Part shown: piece after piece, positions 56,778-63,215 of the stretch
Layout of the letters: each line of letters opens with the position of its first letter
Position numbering within the stretch: position 1 is the first letter of the stretch
NCBI GenBank assembly: GCA_905221605.1
Contig: CAJNDS010001557.1
Span: 588,501 to 652,500 of the forward strand
Reading direction: 5' to 3'
From: Symbiodinium natans
Lineage: Eukaryota > Sar > Dinophyceae > Suessiales > Symbiodiniaceae
DNA: 64,000 nucleotides
Position numbers and translations under genes: made by a program
The notes under the pieces: model-generated
Told to the model about the DNA's origin: nothing
The model's database searches: none
What the model saw: only the letters and a program-made list of their open reading frames with translations

Positions 56778-59700
56778 CGGGATTTGAGATGATGATGTGT
56801 TTTTTTTTCAGGGTTGAGGCTGTGTTAGGGTTTAGAGTTTAGATTTTAAGGCTTAGTGTACGGTCTTTTAGCATGGTCGCTTGGCTGTGCTAAATTTTTC
56901 AGAAGTATAGTTTTTTTGGTTGATTTAGGGTTAGGAAAATTGCTCTGTTCGGGGGCTCAGGATTTAGGGTTTAGAAACCTCCGGGTTTGGGGCTGCAGGT
57001 TTGCGGTTGAGGACCTTCTTTTGGGGTGGTTTTAAGGGCTTTAGGGTTGAGGGTGTTTGGGTTTCGAGGGGGTGTGGGTGGGGACCCCCGAGGGGGTGTG
57101 GGTGGGGACCCCCTCCCCCCTTTCCCGAGGATCTTTTTTTGGGGTGGTTTTCAGGGCTTTAGGGTTGAGGGTGTTTGGGTTTCGAGGGGGTGCCCCCCTT
57201 TCCCGCCAGCGGGCCTCAACTGTGCACGCGAGCGACCCTGGGCCCTGAACCCTCGGCCATGACCCCGGGGCCTGTGCTGCTGGCTTGCATGTGCTCGTCC
57301 CCCCCCCCCCCCCGATGCTCCCTAAGGCGGTTCGGTGCAATGGGTGGCCCGTGCTCAACAGGTGCGGCAACACTTCCGGTAATCTAGCGGGTTTGTCAAG
57401 GGTACGCTGCCGCGTGGCCCGCCCGTTCACCCTCCTTGATGCTGCTGACGTGAAGAAGGGTCCGTGAAGCAAGGCCGAGCATTTGGGATCGTAGCGTGTG
57501 CGGTTACATAGCGACTTTGCCACATCTTCTCCAACGACCCTCGGAAAAAAACCTAAATCCTAAACCCTAAACCCTAAACCCTGAACCCTGAACCCTCAAC
57601 CCTCAACCCTCAACCCTCAACACCCAGGAAGCCTGGAAATATCCTGGTGCCACAGACGATGCAGCCCAAGTTGACCGACTTCGGATTGGCCAGGCGGGGA
57701 AATTGCTCGGCCTGCGGAAACTTCGGGTTTTGGGGGGTTTAGGGGTTTAGGGGTTTAGGGGTTTAGGGGTTTAGGGGCTTAGGGGTTTTGGGGTTTAGGG
57801 GTTTAAGGGTTTAGGGGTGTAGGGTTTAGGGGTTTAGGGGTTTAGGGGTGTAGGGTTTAGGGGCGTAGGGTTTTTTGGGGTTTAGGGGTTGAGGGGTTCA
57901 GGGGTTCAGGGGTTCAGGGGTTTAGAGGGATCAGCGTTTATTTGGGGCTTTGTGGCCGTATGCTTTCTGTGCAGTTGAGGCTTAATCCCCTAAACCCTAA
58001 ACCCTAAACCCTAAACCCTAAACCCTAGACCGTAAACCCTAAACCCTAAATCCTACACCCCCCTTTGCGGAGGATGATCAAGAACATCGACGAGGGCGTG
58101 CTCTTCCGCGGCGGCACGCGGCGCTGGTCCGCTCCGGAGTCGATGCGCAGCCGCGCCTTGGGGGTGCAGCGAAGGTTTAGGGTTTAGGGTTTAGGGTTTA
58201 GGGTTTAGGGTTTAGGGTTTGGGGTTTAGGGATGCTTAGGGATGTTTAGGTTTTGTTAGGGGATGTTTAGGGTTTAGGGTTTAGGGATGTTTAGGTCTTT
58301 GTAAGGGATGTTTAGGGTTTAGGGTTTAGAGTTTATAGACATTTGTCAAGGGTTAATCGCCGCCGTGAACCCGAAACCCTCAACCAACATCCCAACCGCT
58401 TTCTTGAGAGGGATTTGGGGTCATGTCGGCTTGGTTCTTAGCTGGCCCGAGACAAGTACCTGGGCCCCCCACCCTCCCCCGCAATGACCCCCCGGATCCC
58501 GTAGAAGAACCGAAGCCTCGATGCAAGCATTAGTGGCCTGTGGGAATGGCGGCTTGAAGCCGGACGTGTGAAATGACAGCACGAAGAACCACCGGTATTT
58601 TCAGCGTTTTTCCTGCGTTTTCGAAGCTTCCAGCCGCATCCGAAACCCGAGGCCCGACCCGCTGATGCTCATCATGCGCGCTCTTTTTGGGGTCCGTCTT
58701 CGGCATCGATGATGGTCTCCGGGGCGGGGGGGTGGGTGGGGGGGGGCGGTTGGGGGGGGGGGTTGGGGTGGTGGGGGGTTGTCACCCCGACAAGTCGCAG
58801 CGTTTTGGGGGTGTCAGGAGGGAAAAAGGGAGGTTCCACCTCCACAAACCCATCCAACGCGTCGCCAGGGTTGGCGGACTAGGGGCCAAAACCCTCCAAG
58901 CCCCAAACCCCAAGTCGGAAACCCTCAGCCCTAGACCCTAAAACCTAAACCCTAAACCCTCAACCCTAACCACCCCCCAACAAAAACAAGCAAAAACACG
59001 AGCAAGCCCAGGCGAGTCTGGAGCAAGGCCCGAGGAAGTGACGATCAGCCGCCCGGAACGGCAAAGAGTCGAAGCACTTGTCAATGGGGTCTAGGGCCTC
59101 AGCGCCCTTTTGAGGGTTTTAATGTCTTCAAGTGGGGGCTCCTCTGGGGCTAGGGTCGAGGGTTAGGGTTTAGGGTTTAGGGTTTAGGGTTTAGGGCTTA
59201 CCGTTTAGGGATTAGGGTTTAGGGTTTAAGGTTCCAGGGTTTACCGTTTAGGGTTTCCAGCTTCTGTCATGGGTTGGAGGTGCCTCTTCTTCCCGACCCT
59301 CCGGGTGATCCGATTATCAAGGTGTCTTGAGGAGCTTTCAGCCCATCTCCCTGAGCCCGAAACGCTCCTTGAGGCTAAGGGCTTCCAGCCGATTCTAACC
59401 CCTAACTTGCGATGGTTCCCCTGTATACTGACAGTCCTCAATTGTGATTATAATAGGGGGGGGGGGGGTACTGGAATCCCGATTAACGACTGTTCGAAGA
59501 AGGGAAACATCCCAACTCCCTAAGCCGGTCCTGATTCGTGCTGGTTTTTGGGTGAGCCCTCGGTTAAGCCTCAGCCACCTTCAGCCTAACACCCGAGGCC
59601 CAAACCTTAAAACCCTAAGCCTTTAAAGCCCTAAACACGCAGCCCCAAACCCTTAGCCCCAAGCCCTAAACCCAGCCCCAAACCCAAACCCTCAAACCCT

Positions 59701-62132
59701 CAAACCCTCAAACCCTACAACCCTCAAACCCTAAAACCCTAAAACCCTAAAACCCTAAGCCTCAACGCTAAACCCTAAACCCTAAATCAAGCCCTTGTGA
59801 AACCCAAGCCTTAAGCTTGACGCCACTTCGCAGGTGCAGACATCTGGTCCCTGGGCCGTGCCTTGGTTCTTCAAATGCTTCGGGCTCCGAAATGGGGTTG
59901 GGTTTAGGGTTTAGGGTTTAGGGTGCAGGGTTTAGGGTTTAGGGTTTAGGGATTTGTTTTGTGGGGCATGAAGGGACGGGGGTTCTGGGGGTTTTGGGGC
60001 ATCTACACCCTAAGCCCTGAAACCCCCTCCCCTCTCCCCTCTGCCCTCCCCCTTTCTGCCCGCCAATGCAAGAGCCGAGGAGTGTGCTACTTCACAGTTA
60101 CTGGTGAGCTGCCACTGGAGGTCTCTGACTGGGTTCGGGGTCCAGGGGTTGAGGGCAGTTGAGGGTGCCTGAGCCTTCAACCCCAAACCCTAAACCCTAA
60201 ACCCTAAACCCTGAACCCTAAACCCTAAACCCTACATCTAAACCCGAAACCCTAAACCCCAAACCCTCAACCCTAAACCCGTTTCAGGGAGGGCTTCGGG
60301 CCGAAGAGTTCGGAATTCGGGGTTAGGGGTTCATTCAGAGGGTCGGAGGCCTACGGCCATCCCGCAGCCCTGTTTGTGGTAGCTTTTCGCAATTACCTTC
60401 GTGCGACTCCAATCAACATCTCCACCGTTTTGCAAAGTCCTAACTAAACCCCTCAGCCCTAAACCCTAAACCCTAAACCCGAAACCCTAAACGCTAAACC
60501 TTAAACTGGGGGTTGCAGGAGTTTGGACCAGATGCGACACCGCCGACGGGTGATGATGTACCCCTTCAGGAGGACTGCTCCAGGCTTTCCTCGGTGTACG
60601 CCATGGCTCGAGTTCAGGGATGCCCTAAACCCTGAACCCTAAACCCTAAACGGTAAGCCCTAAACCCTAAACCCTCAACCCTAAACCCTAAACCCTAAAC
60701 CTTAAACCCCAATCCCTGCACCCTAAACCCTAAACCCTAAAACCTAAACCTTAAACCCCAAACCCTGCGTTTCTCGGCTTTTTTTGCAGGCATCATCGGA
60801 AGTATTGGTACTTTGTGTCTTGTTAGTCGTATGGACACTGTTCGTGCTCGATTCCTAGCATGAGACCCTAGCCCCACAAAAAGGCTCTGCTACCCTAAAC
60901 CCTAAACCCTAAACCCTAAACCCTAAACCCTAAACCCTAAACCCTAAACCCTAAACCCTAAACCCTAAACCCTAAACCCTAAACCCTAAACCGTGGGCCC
61001 CTCTCTTTGCACGCTCGGCTCGCGCAGGAGTGCCTGGAGCTGTGCGCAAGCTGCGGGCTGATGGATCCCTCGGCCACATCCTCGGCCCTCGATCTTGCTT
61101 TGGTTGTTTTGATCCTTAGGGTTTAGGGTTTAGGGTTTAGGGTTTAGGATTTGCTTGTTTGCTTGGGTTGTTTGTTTTTCTGTTGCTTGAGTTTGGAGTT
61201 CAGGGTTTTTAGATCAGGGTTAGGGGGTGTACAGGTTTGGAGTGTAGTTTTTGTTCTGATACGCGGGGCGACAGGGGCGGGCCCGAAGCCCCAAACCCTA
61301 AACCCTAAACCCTAAACCCTGAACCCCAAACCCTAAACCCTAAACCCTAAACCCTAAACCCTAAACCCGAAGCCCTAAACCCTAAACCCTAAACCCGAAA
61401 CCCTAAACCCTAAACCCTAAACCCTAAACCCTAGAGGTTCAGGAGGTACGGTAGATCGGAAGGGTCCCTCATTTGATTGGGTTGAAGCCTAGACCCAAAC
61501 AAAGGGGGGTGTAGGGTTTAGGGTTTAGGGTTTAGGCCCTCCAAACCCCCTAAGCCTTCAATCCCAGAGACGCTTGGGCCTATGCAGGCCCTTGGGATAT
61601 TAGGGTTTAGGGTTTAGGGTTTAGGGTTTAGGGTTTCAGAGGATCCTATTTAGGAATCTTTTTCAGAAGGTGTTTCAGCGCCAACCTGCAGCTGCCTCAG
61701 CACAGTCCGGCGCAGTGCGCAACAGGCCCTACACCGAACCTGATGCTTGCCCCCGCAGTTGGAAAGCCGGGACCCTCTGATGTCGTCTGCCCCTAAACCC
61801 GAAACCCTAAACCCGAAACCCTAAACCCCAAACCCTAAACCCTAAATAGCCTAAACCCTAAACCTTAAACCCAAACCCTAAACCCTAAACCCCAAACCCT
61901 AAACCCTAAACCCTAAACCCTAAACCCTAAACCCTAAATTTAAACCCTAAACCCTAAACCCCAAACCCCAAACCCCAAACCCCAAACCCTAAACCCTAAA
62001 CCCTAAACCCTAAACCCTAAGCCCTAAACCCTAAACCCTAAACCCTAAACCCTAAACCCGAACTCCTCAGCTGAGCTAGCCGAATGCCTCCACCCGTTAG
62101 CCCTAGCTCGGCCGGGGGCTGAGAGGCTGAGG
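43168..62132 (+). CDS. TKL-like protein kinase gene, ~15 exons over ~19 kb
   Basis: Joining plus-strand exons by phase gives one kinase domain in canonical order: LGRGFGKVVVG (ATP loop), LPVAVK (beta-3 lysine), ELRIFRRLRHPNI (alpha-C Glu and following strand), VMFHGAC, LIVEEVVPGALGELF (hinge), RFLHLQSPAIMHGDL plus KPGNIL (catalytic loop, HGD in place of HRD), KLTDFGLARR, GGTRRWSAPE and ADIWSLGRALVLQM. HGDLKPGN with GTxxWxAPE suggests the tyrosine-kinase-like group, which phosphorylates Ser/Thr or Tyr (known of the group). All catalytic residues (K, E, D, N, DFG, APE) are present, so an active enzyme is plausible. Introns mostly start GTTTAGGG and end with CCCTAAA arrays plus AG; three use GC donors. 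The start codon and upstream exons were not found and the 3' end is uncertain. The largest intron contains a whole retroelement. Confidence 0.85.
43951..44043. mobile_element. MITE-like element, intact copy (family M)
   Basis: Terminal inverted repeats CTTGGGATGTT and AACATCCCAAG enclose about 70 bp with ACAGTCC...GGACTGT subterminal pairing and a GGGGGGTACC centre. TTAAGC flanks both ends (43945-43950 and 44044-44049), a 6-bp target duplication. Relatives: 48706/55565-55666 (split) and 59404-59515. Confidence 0.8.
44211..44304. repeat. Foldback element
   Basis: TTAAGGGAGGGGGGG and CCACCCTCCCTTAA form the ends of a 94-bp inverted repeat. The internal GGTACCCAGGGAACCTTAG resembles part of the element at 1857-1984. 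Confidence 0.65.
44612..44681 (+). CDS. Kinase exon 2: ATP loop and beta-3 lysine
   Basis: Two leading bases complete the Gly from exon 1, then FGKVVVGRLYGLPVAVKSPA and RS, ending in phase 2 before GTTTAGGG. GxGxFGxV and VAVK are both intact. Confidence 0.9.
45569..45638 (+). CDS. Kinase exon 3: between beta-3 and alpha-C
   Basis: One base after TTGAGAG completes the split codon, then MSKSLQALRGINSIVNASWA and EGF, ending in phase 0 before GTAAAC. The phases fit exons 2 and 4. Confidence 0.6.
45789..45869 (+). other. Possible optional exon in the kinase
   Basis: A phase 1-to-1 open piece (YAQMISCDVGSYDPLMAPG) has an AG on the left and GTTTAGG on the right. It would fit only if exon 3 used an earlier GT (45634) and the exon at 47489 an earlier acceptor. 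It is not needed for the kinase fold. Confidence 0.3.
45870..46380. other. Intron sequence with (TA)n microsatellite
   Basis: Includes TATATA runs at 46149-46190. No exon is recognised. Confidence 0.4.
46533..46586 (+). CDS. Kinase exon 4: alpha-C to beta-4
   Basis: After GGCTCCCAG, 18 codons read ELRIFRRLRHPNIAAWPW, ending in phase 0 at GTTTAGGG. It contains the conserved alpha-C glutamate and the HPNI motif. Confidence 0.9.
47489..47534 (+). CDS. Kinase exon 5: beta-4/beta-5 (FHGAC)
   Basis: In phase 0 after CGTCTGAG it reads VMFHGACINITAGTF and one base, then a GC donor (GCGTGG). It follows HPNI at the expected spacing and joins exon 6 in frame. Confidence 0.7.
47962..48040 (+). CDS. Kinase exon 6: hinge and alpha-D
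   Basis: Two leading bases after ACCCGAG, then EVLIVEEVVPGALGELFGAR and SRVVL, ending in phase 2 before GTTTAGGG. The sequence follows the hinge pattern lIvtE.vpgGsL..l. An acceptor 15 nt upstream (47946) is also possible in the same phase. Confidence 0.8.
48706..48715. mobile_element. Left part of family M element split by the retroelement
   Basis: CTTGGGATGT is the left terminus of the family M inverted-repeat element. The remainder resumes at 55565 on the other side of the retroelement. Confidence 0.75.
48712..48763 (+). repeat. Split direct repeat A1
   Basis: 52 bp beginning ATGTCTTTGCATG and ending CCTCTTTCCGTCAA. It matches A2 (55377-55428) at 50 of 52 positions by eye. Confidence 0.9.
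48722..49009 (+). CDS. Retroelement ORF1: small protein with one membrane segment
   Basis: From ATG 48722, 95 codons to TAG. A hydrophobic stretch near residues 39-62 (LLGGFCWFLGFVCGALTSAL) could span a membrane. The start lies inside repeat A1. Three bases separate its stop from the ATG of ORF2. No family is recognised, and it could be non-coding leader sequence. Confidence 0.4.
   Translation: MFLQIETRQASFRQGMWQVLLGNLVAWSNLCPRTSLAETILLGGFCWFLGFVCGALTSALIISQRFRHILVVLLREVFVGPLPVPGDRLAGYPRQ
49013..49249 (+). CDS. Retroelement ORF2: small unknown protein
   Basis: 78 codons from ATG to TAA, mostly polar (TREEPEWEVVAPVRPELNSK). The stop is followed by a single G and then the ATG of the Gag-like ORF (TAAGATG). 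The tight packing with its neighbours suggests reinitiation. The function is unknown. Confidence 0.45.
   Translation: MVARASTPGTREIQVQVAGAVPEPKLTREEPEWEVVAPVRPELNSKKAERSAVLRVTRKERTTCIVDCPSQDSLPESL
49251..50759 (+). CDS. Retroelement ORF3: Gag-like protein
   Basis: 502 codons from ATG 49251. The central part has a heptad-like LLHQLLKQVQHTAAAVTNLQ (coiled coil likely). The middle is acidic and Pro/Gly-rich, and the C-terminus is strongly basic with RG repeats (RRPPRGRGKGAPQG), as expected of a nucleic-acid-binding structural protein. No zinc knuckle is seen. Gag is inferred from position upstream of the polymerase and composition, not from homology. The stop TGA overlaps the polymerase start in ATGA. 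A 397-codon open frame in another register over the same bases is a GC-rich shadow. Confidence 0.65.
   Translation: MPWRALGARRAASLVVCEQGTPEWLLLKLGTRDIAVVPVLRRAGGLLLGLPMTALTDAECSSKTVEGVTSDLGPVHVVQAEGYLSAEDDAEPVEVSLLVLDWPQELYPHLRASSGELKWPPKTIWPQSDGGAVHSIDFDQLAVQARSWVEDGDGPHSEAYATATEGTPRPSLTSPTDSLLHQLLKQVQHTAAAVTNLQGDLEDMKHSPGSASMPAAAGGQLSALGKARAIVGAPPRTAAPQVAGGVGPLGEVPEDVDVEVDDPGGMSTDQLLKTALVSLLTKKDKSKAKRKPGLPLGGASSSEEELEDPLRRLAGAKGSMLLERLKSSMESDPAAYIQAIKANAAQLLGEATDTPTTVERFVKDEMPMGSEKSLGFATWGITRAVTMMGTGQHAAYLVADLLLTLAAIEQYRLDSSWTAAWRLTMQTQPPFADWRAKENMIHQLRADHAHSRLVHPTWAAAVVARLHDEEVLTKRRGKGADRADRRPPRGRGKGAPQGEPDK
50756..54050 (+). CDS. Retroelement ORF4: reverse transcriptase - RNase H with embedded C5-methyltransferase-like domain
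   Basis: It starts at the ATG of ATGA. RT motifs: LDDLRNFYHAF (A, about residue 325), GLSMGDHYAPAIAQ (B, about 385), YSGICIDDK (C, with the two catalytic Asp, about 434). An RNase H first Asp is in YGTDASPSGVG (about 605). Then comes a methyltransferase-like block: VDFVEVYSGSARLSAAML (cofactor-binding motif I, about 725), LWLAPPCTTFS (motif IV with the catalytic Cys, about 786), VVETPWGG and DQCRYEVPYLKPTS. RNase H then resumes with NHINVLECHVHKTLMHL (Glu) and VVFQDSMVTLGATAKGRSS (Asp), and ends near ADDPSR (about 1070). The frame stays open to 54853, but beyond about 54050 the recombinase frame is the real one. Cytosine methyltransferases in retrotransposons, including from Symbiodinium, have been reported; I recall this only generally. 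Confidence 0.85.
54057..55208 (+). CDS. Retroelement ORF5: tyrosine recombinase
   Basis: From ATG 54057 the frame runs to TAG 55206. The N-terminal half is an SAM-like core-binding region (AFMEWVEMEE, SSRKNYAETLNALVQ). Catalytic block: LIGFYALLRPCELISLTVKD (first Arg), a Lys-rich MVKSRTRGAK strand, SSLRPGGATYWF (second Arg in an H/xxR-like box), RLQWRGRWLN and AHYIQEV (Tyr nucleophile candidate). It would recombine the circular cDNA with target DNA. It is offset +1 relative to the polymerase frame, so it needs a frameshift or internal start. An upstream GTG at 54030 is also in frame. Confidence 0.85.
   Translation: MRWMMHLGRPGLGQGGFFLAPLYFWLLVAVTPQLVLGPRPASQPRDRKDLERGRVTEPTAQLRARLWQAFMEWVEMEEPGTPPFLELIRADPIRVAMMVEEYGRVLYEQGSSRKNYAETLNALVQKHAYVKHFLTGPWRLLTTWESLWPGKVHPPCPLPLLQAMVTTAVAWEWFRFALLLLIGFYALLRPCELISLTVKDFILSSDSGCDSVMFIKLRMVKSRTRGAKMQSVRLDVPYVVAFTKKCFKVMARDEKIWCYSTSLFRRRLEQVLSAAANAPKILVPSSLRPGGATYWFRVWNEDLPRLQWRGRWLNFKTLAHYIQEVGCVNIMDTLTPRARRRVGQLAELCEPACNEAEVEADLTSMVHTMVATARRLSVRKENS
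55265..55380 (+). repeat. Split direct repeat B1
   Basis: 116 bp from CAGGTTGCTTTCTCAAAG to CACAAGCATGT, identical by eye to B2. Confidence 0.9.
55377..55428 (+). repeat. Split direct repeat A2
   Basis: Second copy of A1, starting at the ATGT that ends B1. A 20-bp C-rich spacer (CCGCCACCGCCCCACCACCG) separates it from B2. Confidence 0.9.
55449..55564 (+). repeat. Split direct repeat B2 (right end)
   Basis: Exact copy of B1. Its terminal ATGT is the junction with the interrupted family M element. Confidence 0.9.
55565..55666. mobile_element. Right part of family M element split by the retroelement
   Basis: TTTCCCTTATGCTCACAGTCC...GGGGGAATATCCCAAC continues the element begun at 48706. Removing the insert with one ATGT restores a copy with termini TTGGGATGT and ATATCCCAA, like the intact copies at 43951 and 59404. 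Confidence 0.75.
55811..55905 (+). CDS. Kinase exon 7: alpha-D to alpha-E linker
   Basis: One base after ATGCTCCCAG, then SDVGKSDHASAQSGADQSTP and LRLSSFWYGDT, ending in phase 1 before GTTTAGGG. The sequence is not diagnostic; support comes from phase agreement with exons 6 and 8 and from the flanking arrays. Confidence 0.5.
56165..56330. other. Intron sequence, T-rich
   Basis: No exon is recognised between exon 7 and exon 8. Heptamer arrays lie at 56335-56430 and 56495-56547. Confidence 0.4.
56566..56644 (+). CDS. Kinase exon 8: alpha-E and start of catalytic loop
   Basis: Two leading bases after GTCTCAG, then CVILLRICKALRFLHLQSP and AIMHGD plus CT, before GCCACC, a GC donor. The next exon's first base completes Leu of HGDLKPGN. 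An acceptor six bases upstream is equally in phase. Confidence 0.9.
56746..56773. repeat. Poly-T run
   Basis: About 27 T residues in the intron after exon 8. Confidence 0.95.
57020..57240. repeat. Imperfect direct repeats in intron 8
   Basis: CTTTAGGGTTGAGGGTGTTT...GGTTTCGAGGGGGTG occurs at about 57040 and 57158, and GGGGTGTGGGTGGGGACCCC twice at 57068-57110. Small open frames here are repeat-derived. Confidence 0.6.
57628..57726 (+). CDS. Kinase exon 9: KPGN to DFG
   Basis: It starts with G after CACCCAG, then KPGNILVPQTMQPKLTDFG, LARRGNCSACGNF, ending in phase 2 before GTTTTGGGGGGTTTAGGG. It contains the catalytic-loop Asn and the Mg-binding DFG. Confidence 0.95.
57727..58072 (+). other. 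Kinase intron 9
   Basis: A compact example of the pattern: GTTTTGGGGGGTTTAGGGGTTTAGG arrays on the left, a short core near 57930-57985, CCCTAAA arrays at 57989-58055 and TTTGCGGAG at the acceptor. Confidence 0.85.
58073..58174 (+). CDS. Kinase exon 10: activation segment and APE
   Basis: One base completes Gly, then MIKNIDEGVLFRGGTRRWSA and PESMRSRALGVQR, ending in phase 2 at GTTTAGGG. GTxxWSAPE is the activation-segment anchor. Confidence 0.95.
58340..58960. other. Intron interior, G-rich
   Basis: Unassigned sequence including a G-rich stretch at 58718-58780 (possible quadruplex). No exon is recognised. Confidence 0.35.
59012..59088 (+). CDS. Possible kinase exon 11: after APE
   Basis: One base after AGCCCAG, then RVWSKARGSDDQPPGTAKSR and STCQW, ending in phase 1 before GTCTAGGGCC. 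It provides exactly the phase change needed between exon 10 (phase 2) and exon 12. The sequence alone is not diagnostic. Confidence 0.45.
59404..59515. mobile_element. MITE-like element, family M
   Basis: Left end ACTTGCGATGGTTCCCC, right end GGGAAACATCCCAACT, with ACAGTCCTCAATTGTGATT and a G-run plus GGTAC centre as in the other copies. It lies in the intron before exon 12. Confidence 0.65.
59834..59901 (+). CDS. Kinase exon 12: alpha-F (DIWSLG)
   Basis: Two leading bases after CTTCGCAG, then ADIWSLGRALVLQMLRAPKW and GW, ending in phase 0 before GTTTAGGG. DIWSLG is the conserved alpha-F motif. Confidence 0.9.
60073..60147 (+). CDS. Kinase-series exon 13
   Basis: In phase 0 after AATGCAAG it reads SRGVCYFTVTGELPLEVSDW and VRGPG, ending in phase 0 before GTTGAGGG. 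It is a clear open exon following exon 12; the alpha-F/alpha-G loop is the expected place. Confidence 0.65.
60519..60611 (+). CDS. Kinase-series exon 14
   Basis: After GGTTGCAG, 31 codons read EFGPDATPPTGDDVPLQEDC and SRLSSVYAMAR, ending in phase 0 before GTTCAGGG. Phase 0 on both sides. Confidence 0.6.
60790..60858 (+). other. Possible alternative last exon with membrane tail
   Basis: After TTTTTTGCAG the phase-0 frame reads ASSEVLVLCVLLVVWTLFVL and DS, then TAG. It could end the kinase with a C-terminal membrane anchor, or be skipped in favour of the exon at 61028. Sequence alone cannot decide. Confidence 0.35.
61028..61120 (+). CDS. Kinase-series exon 15
   Basis: After GCGCAG it reads ECLELCASCGLMDPSATSSA and LDLALVVLILR in phase 0, ending in phase 0 at GTTTAGGG. 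CL..C...DPSA loosely resembles the late C-lobe of kinases. Confidence 0.5.
62071..62132 (+). CDS. Possible last kinase-domain exon (subdomain XI)
   Basis: Two leading bases after CTCCTCAG, then ELAECLHPLALARPGAERLR. CLxPxxxxRPxAxxL matches kinase subdomain XI with its conserved Arg. The linking exon between 61120 and here was not settled. Confidence 0.45.
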
Positions 62133-62228
62133 GTCCGCAACCCTTTAGGGTTTAGGGTTTAGGGTTCAGGGGGGTTCGGGGGGGGGGGGGGGGGGGGTGG
62201 TTGGGTTTAGGGTTTAGGGTCCACCTTG

Positions 62229-63215
62229 AGAACCCTCAAGCTACTTTTTTTGTAGGTCATTCCTCTAAAACCCCTTATGGGGTTCTTAGGCAAGCTACAA
62301 AAACAGGCAGGTTTTTGGGTTCTTAAGGTGGGGTTTAGTAACCCGGACCCGCATCAGCGTTCGCTTTTGGCGAGCCGGTGAGGCGCGCCCTTCGATTTCA
62401 GAGGCGCGGCCGTGTGGGTTTCCAACTGGTCCAAGCTCGTTTTGGCTTTCCCCTGTTTTCGTTGGGTTTTTAGTTTTTTTTTGGTTTTGATGTTTTTTTT
62501 TGGGTCTTGGGGTTTTGAGGGTCTTTAGATTTTTTTTTGGTTTTTTTTGGGGGTTTTGTTTATCTTTGTTGTAGTGCTCATAGGGTATGGCCGTATCGCA
62601 CCTGTCCCTCGCAGGACACCTTAAACCCCAAACCCCCTCCCCCAAACAAAGCAAACAAGGGATCTCCGAGCCGTAAGCCCGAACGCTAAACCCTAAACCC
62701 TAAACCCTAAACCCTAAACCCTAACCCTAAACCCTAAGCCCTAAACCCTAAGCCCTAAACCCTAAACCCTACACCCTAAACCCTAAATCCTAAACCCTGA
62801 ACCCTAAACCCTAAACCCTAAAGTTTTGGTGCGTGGGGGGGTGGGGGGTGGCTGCAGACTTGGGCTTTGGCAGTCCAAATCCCAGATGCTTTCGGCTTGG
62901 AGTCTGGAACAACCCCTAAAAACCCTAAAAGTTCTAGAAGCCCGACAACCCAAAAAGAACCCAACAAAAACCCTAAACCTATAAACCCGAAAAAACCCTT
63001 AAACCCCAAAAACCTTAAAAAACCCTAAACCTAAAAAACGCCCCAACCTGTTTGAGGGGGTCCCAAGGGCCCTTTTTTCAGCACCGCGGCCTCTAGCCGG
63101 CTTCGAGACTGACAAAAACCCCTAGAAACTTACTTTGTTGTAGGTTGCCTAAGAATCTTATAAGGGGCCTTAGAGGAATAACCTACAAAAAAAGTAGGTT
63201 GAGGGTTCTGGACCT
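62229..63215. repeat. Inverted pair of ~75-bp elements
   Basis: GAACCCTCAAGCTACTTTTT...TTCTTAGGCAAGCTACAA (62231-62300) is mirrored by TTGTAGGTTGCCTAAGAATC...AAAAAGTAGGTTGAGGG (63137-63207). They enclose about 830 bp including T-rich sequence with no gene recognised. Confidence 0.7.
62858..62901 (+). CDS. Candidate exon after the kinase domain
   Basis: After GGCTGCAG the phase-0 frame reads TWALAVQIPDAFGLE, ending before GTCTGG. It may belong to a C-terminal extension or a separate gene. Confidence 0.35.

Noticed and set aside
60291-60323. GGLRAEEFGIR as an extra kinase exon
   Set aside because: Its phase (0 to 1) would break the clean phase-0 join between exons 13 and 14, and the donor is weak.
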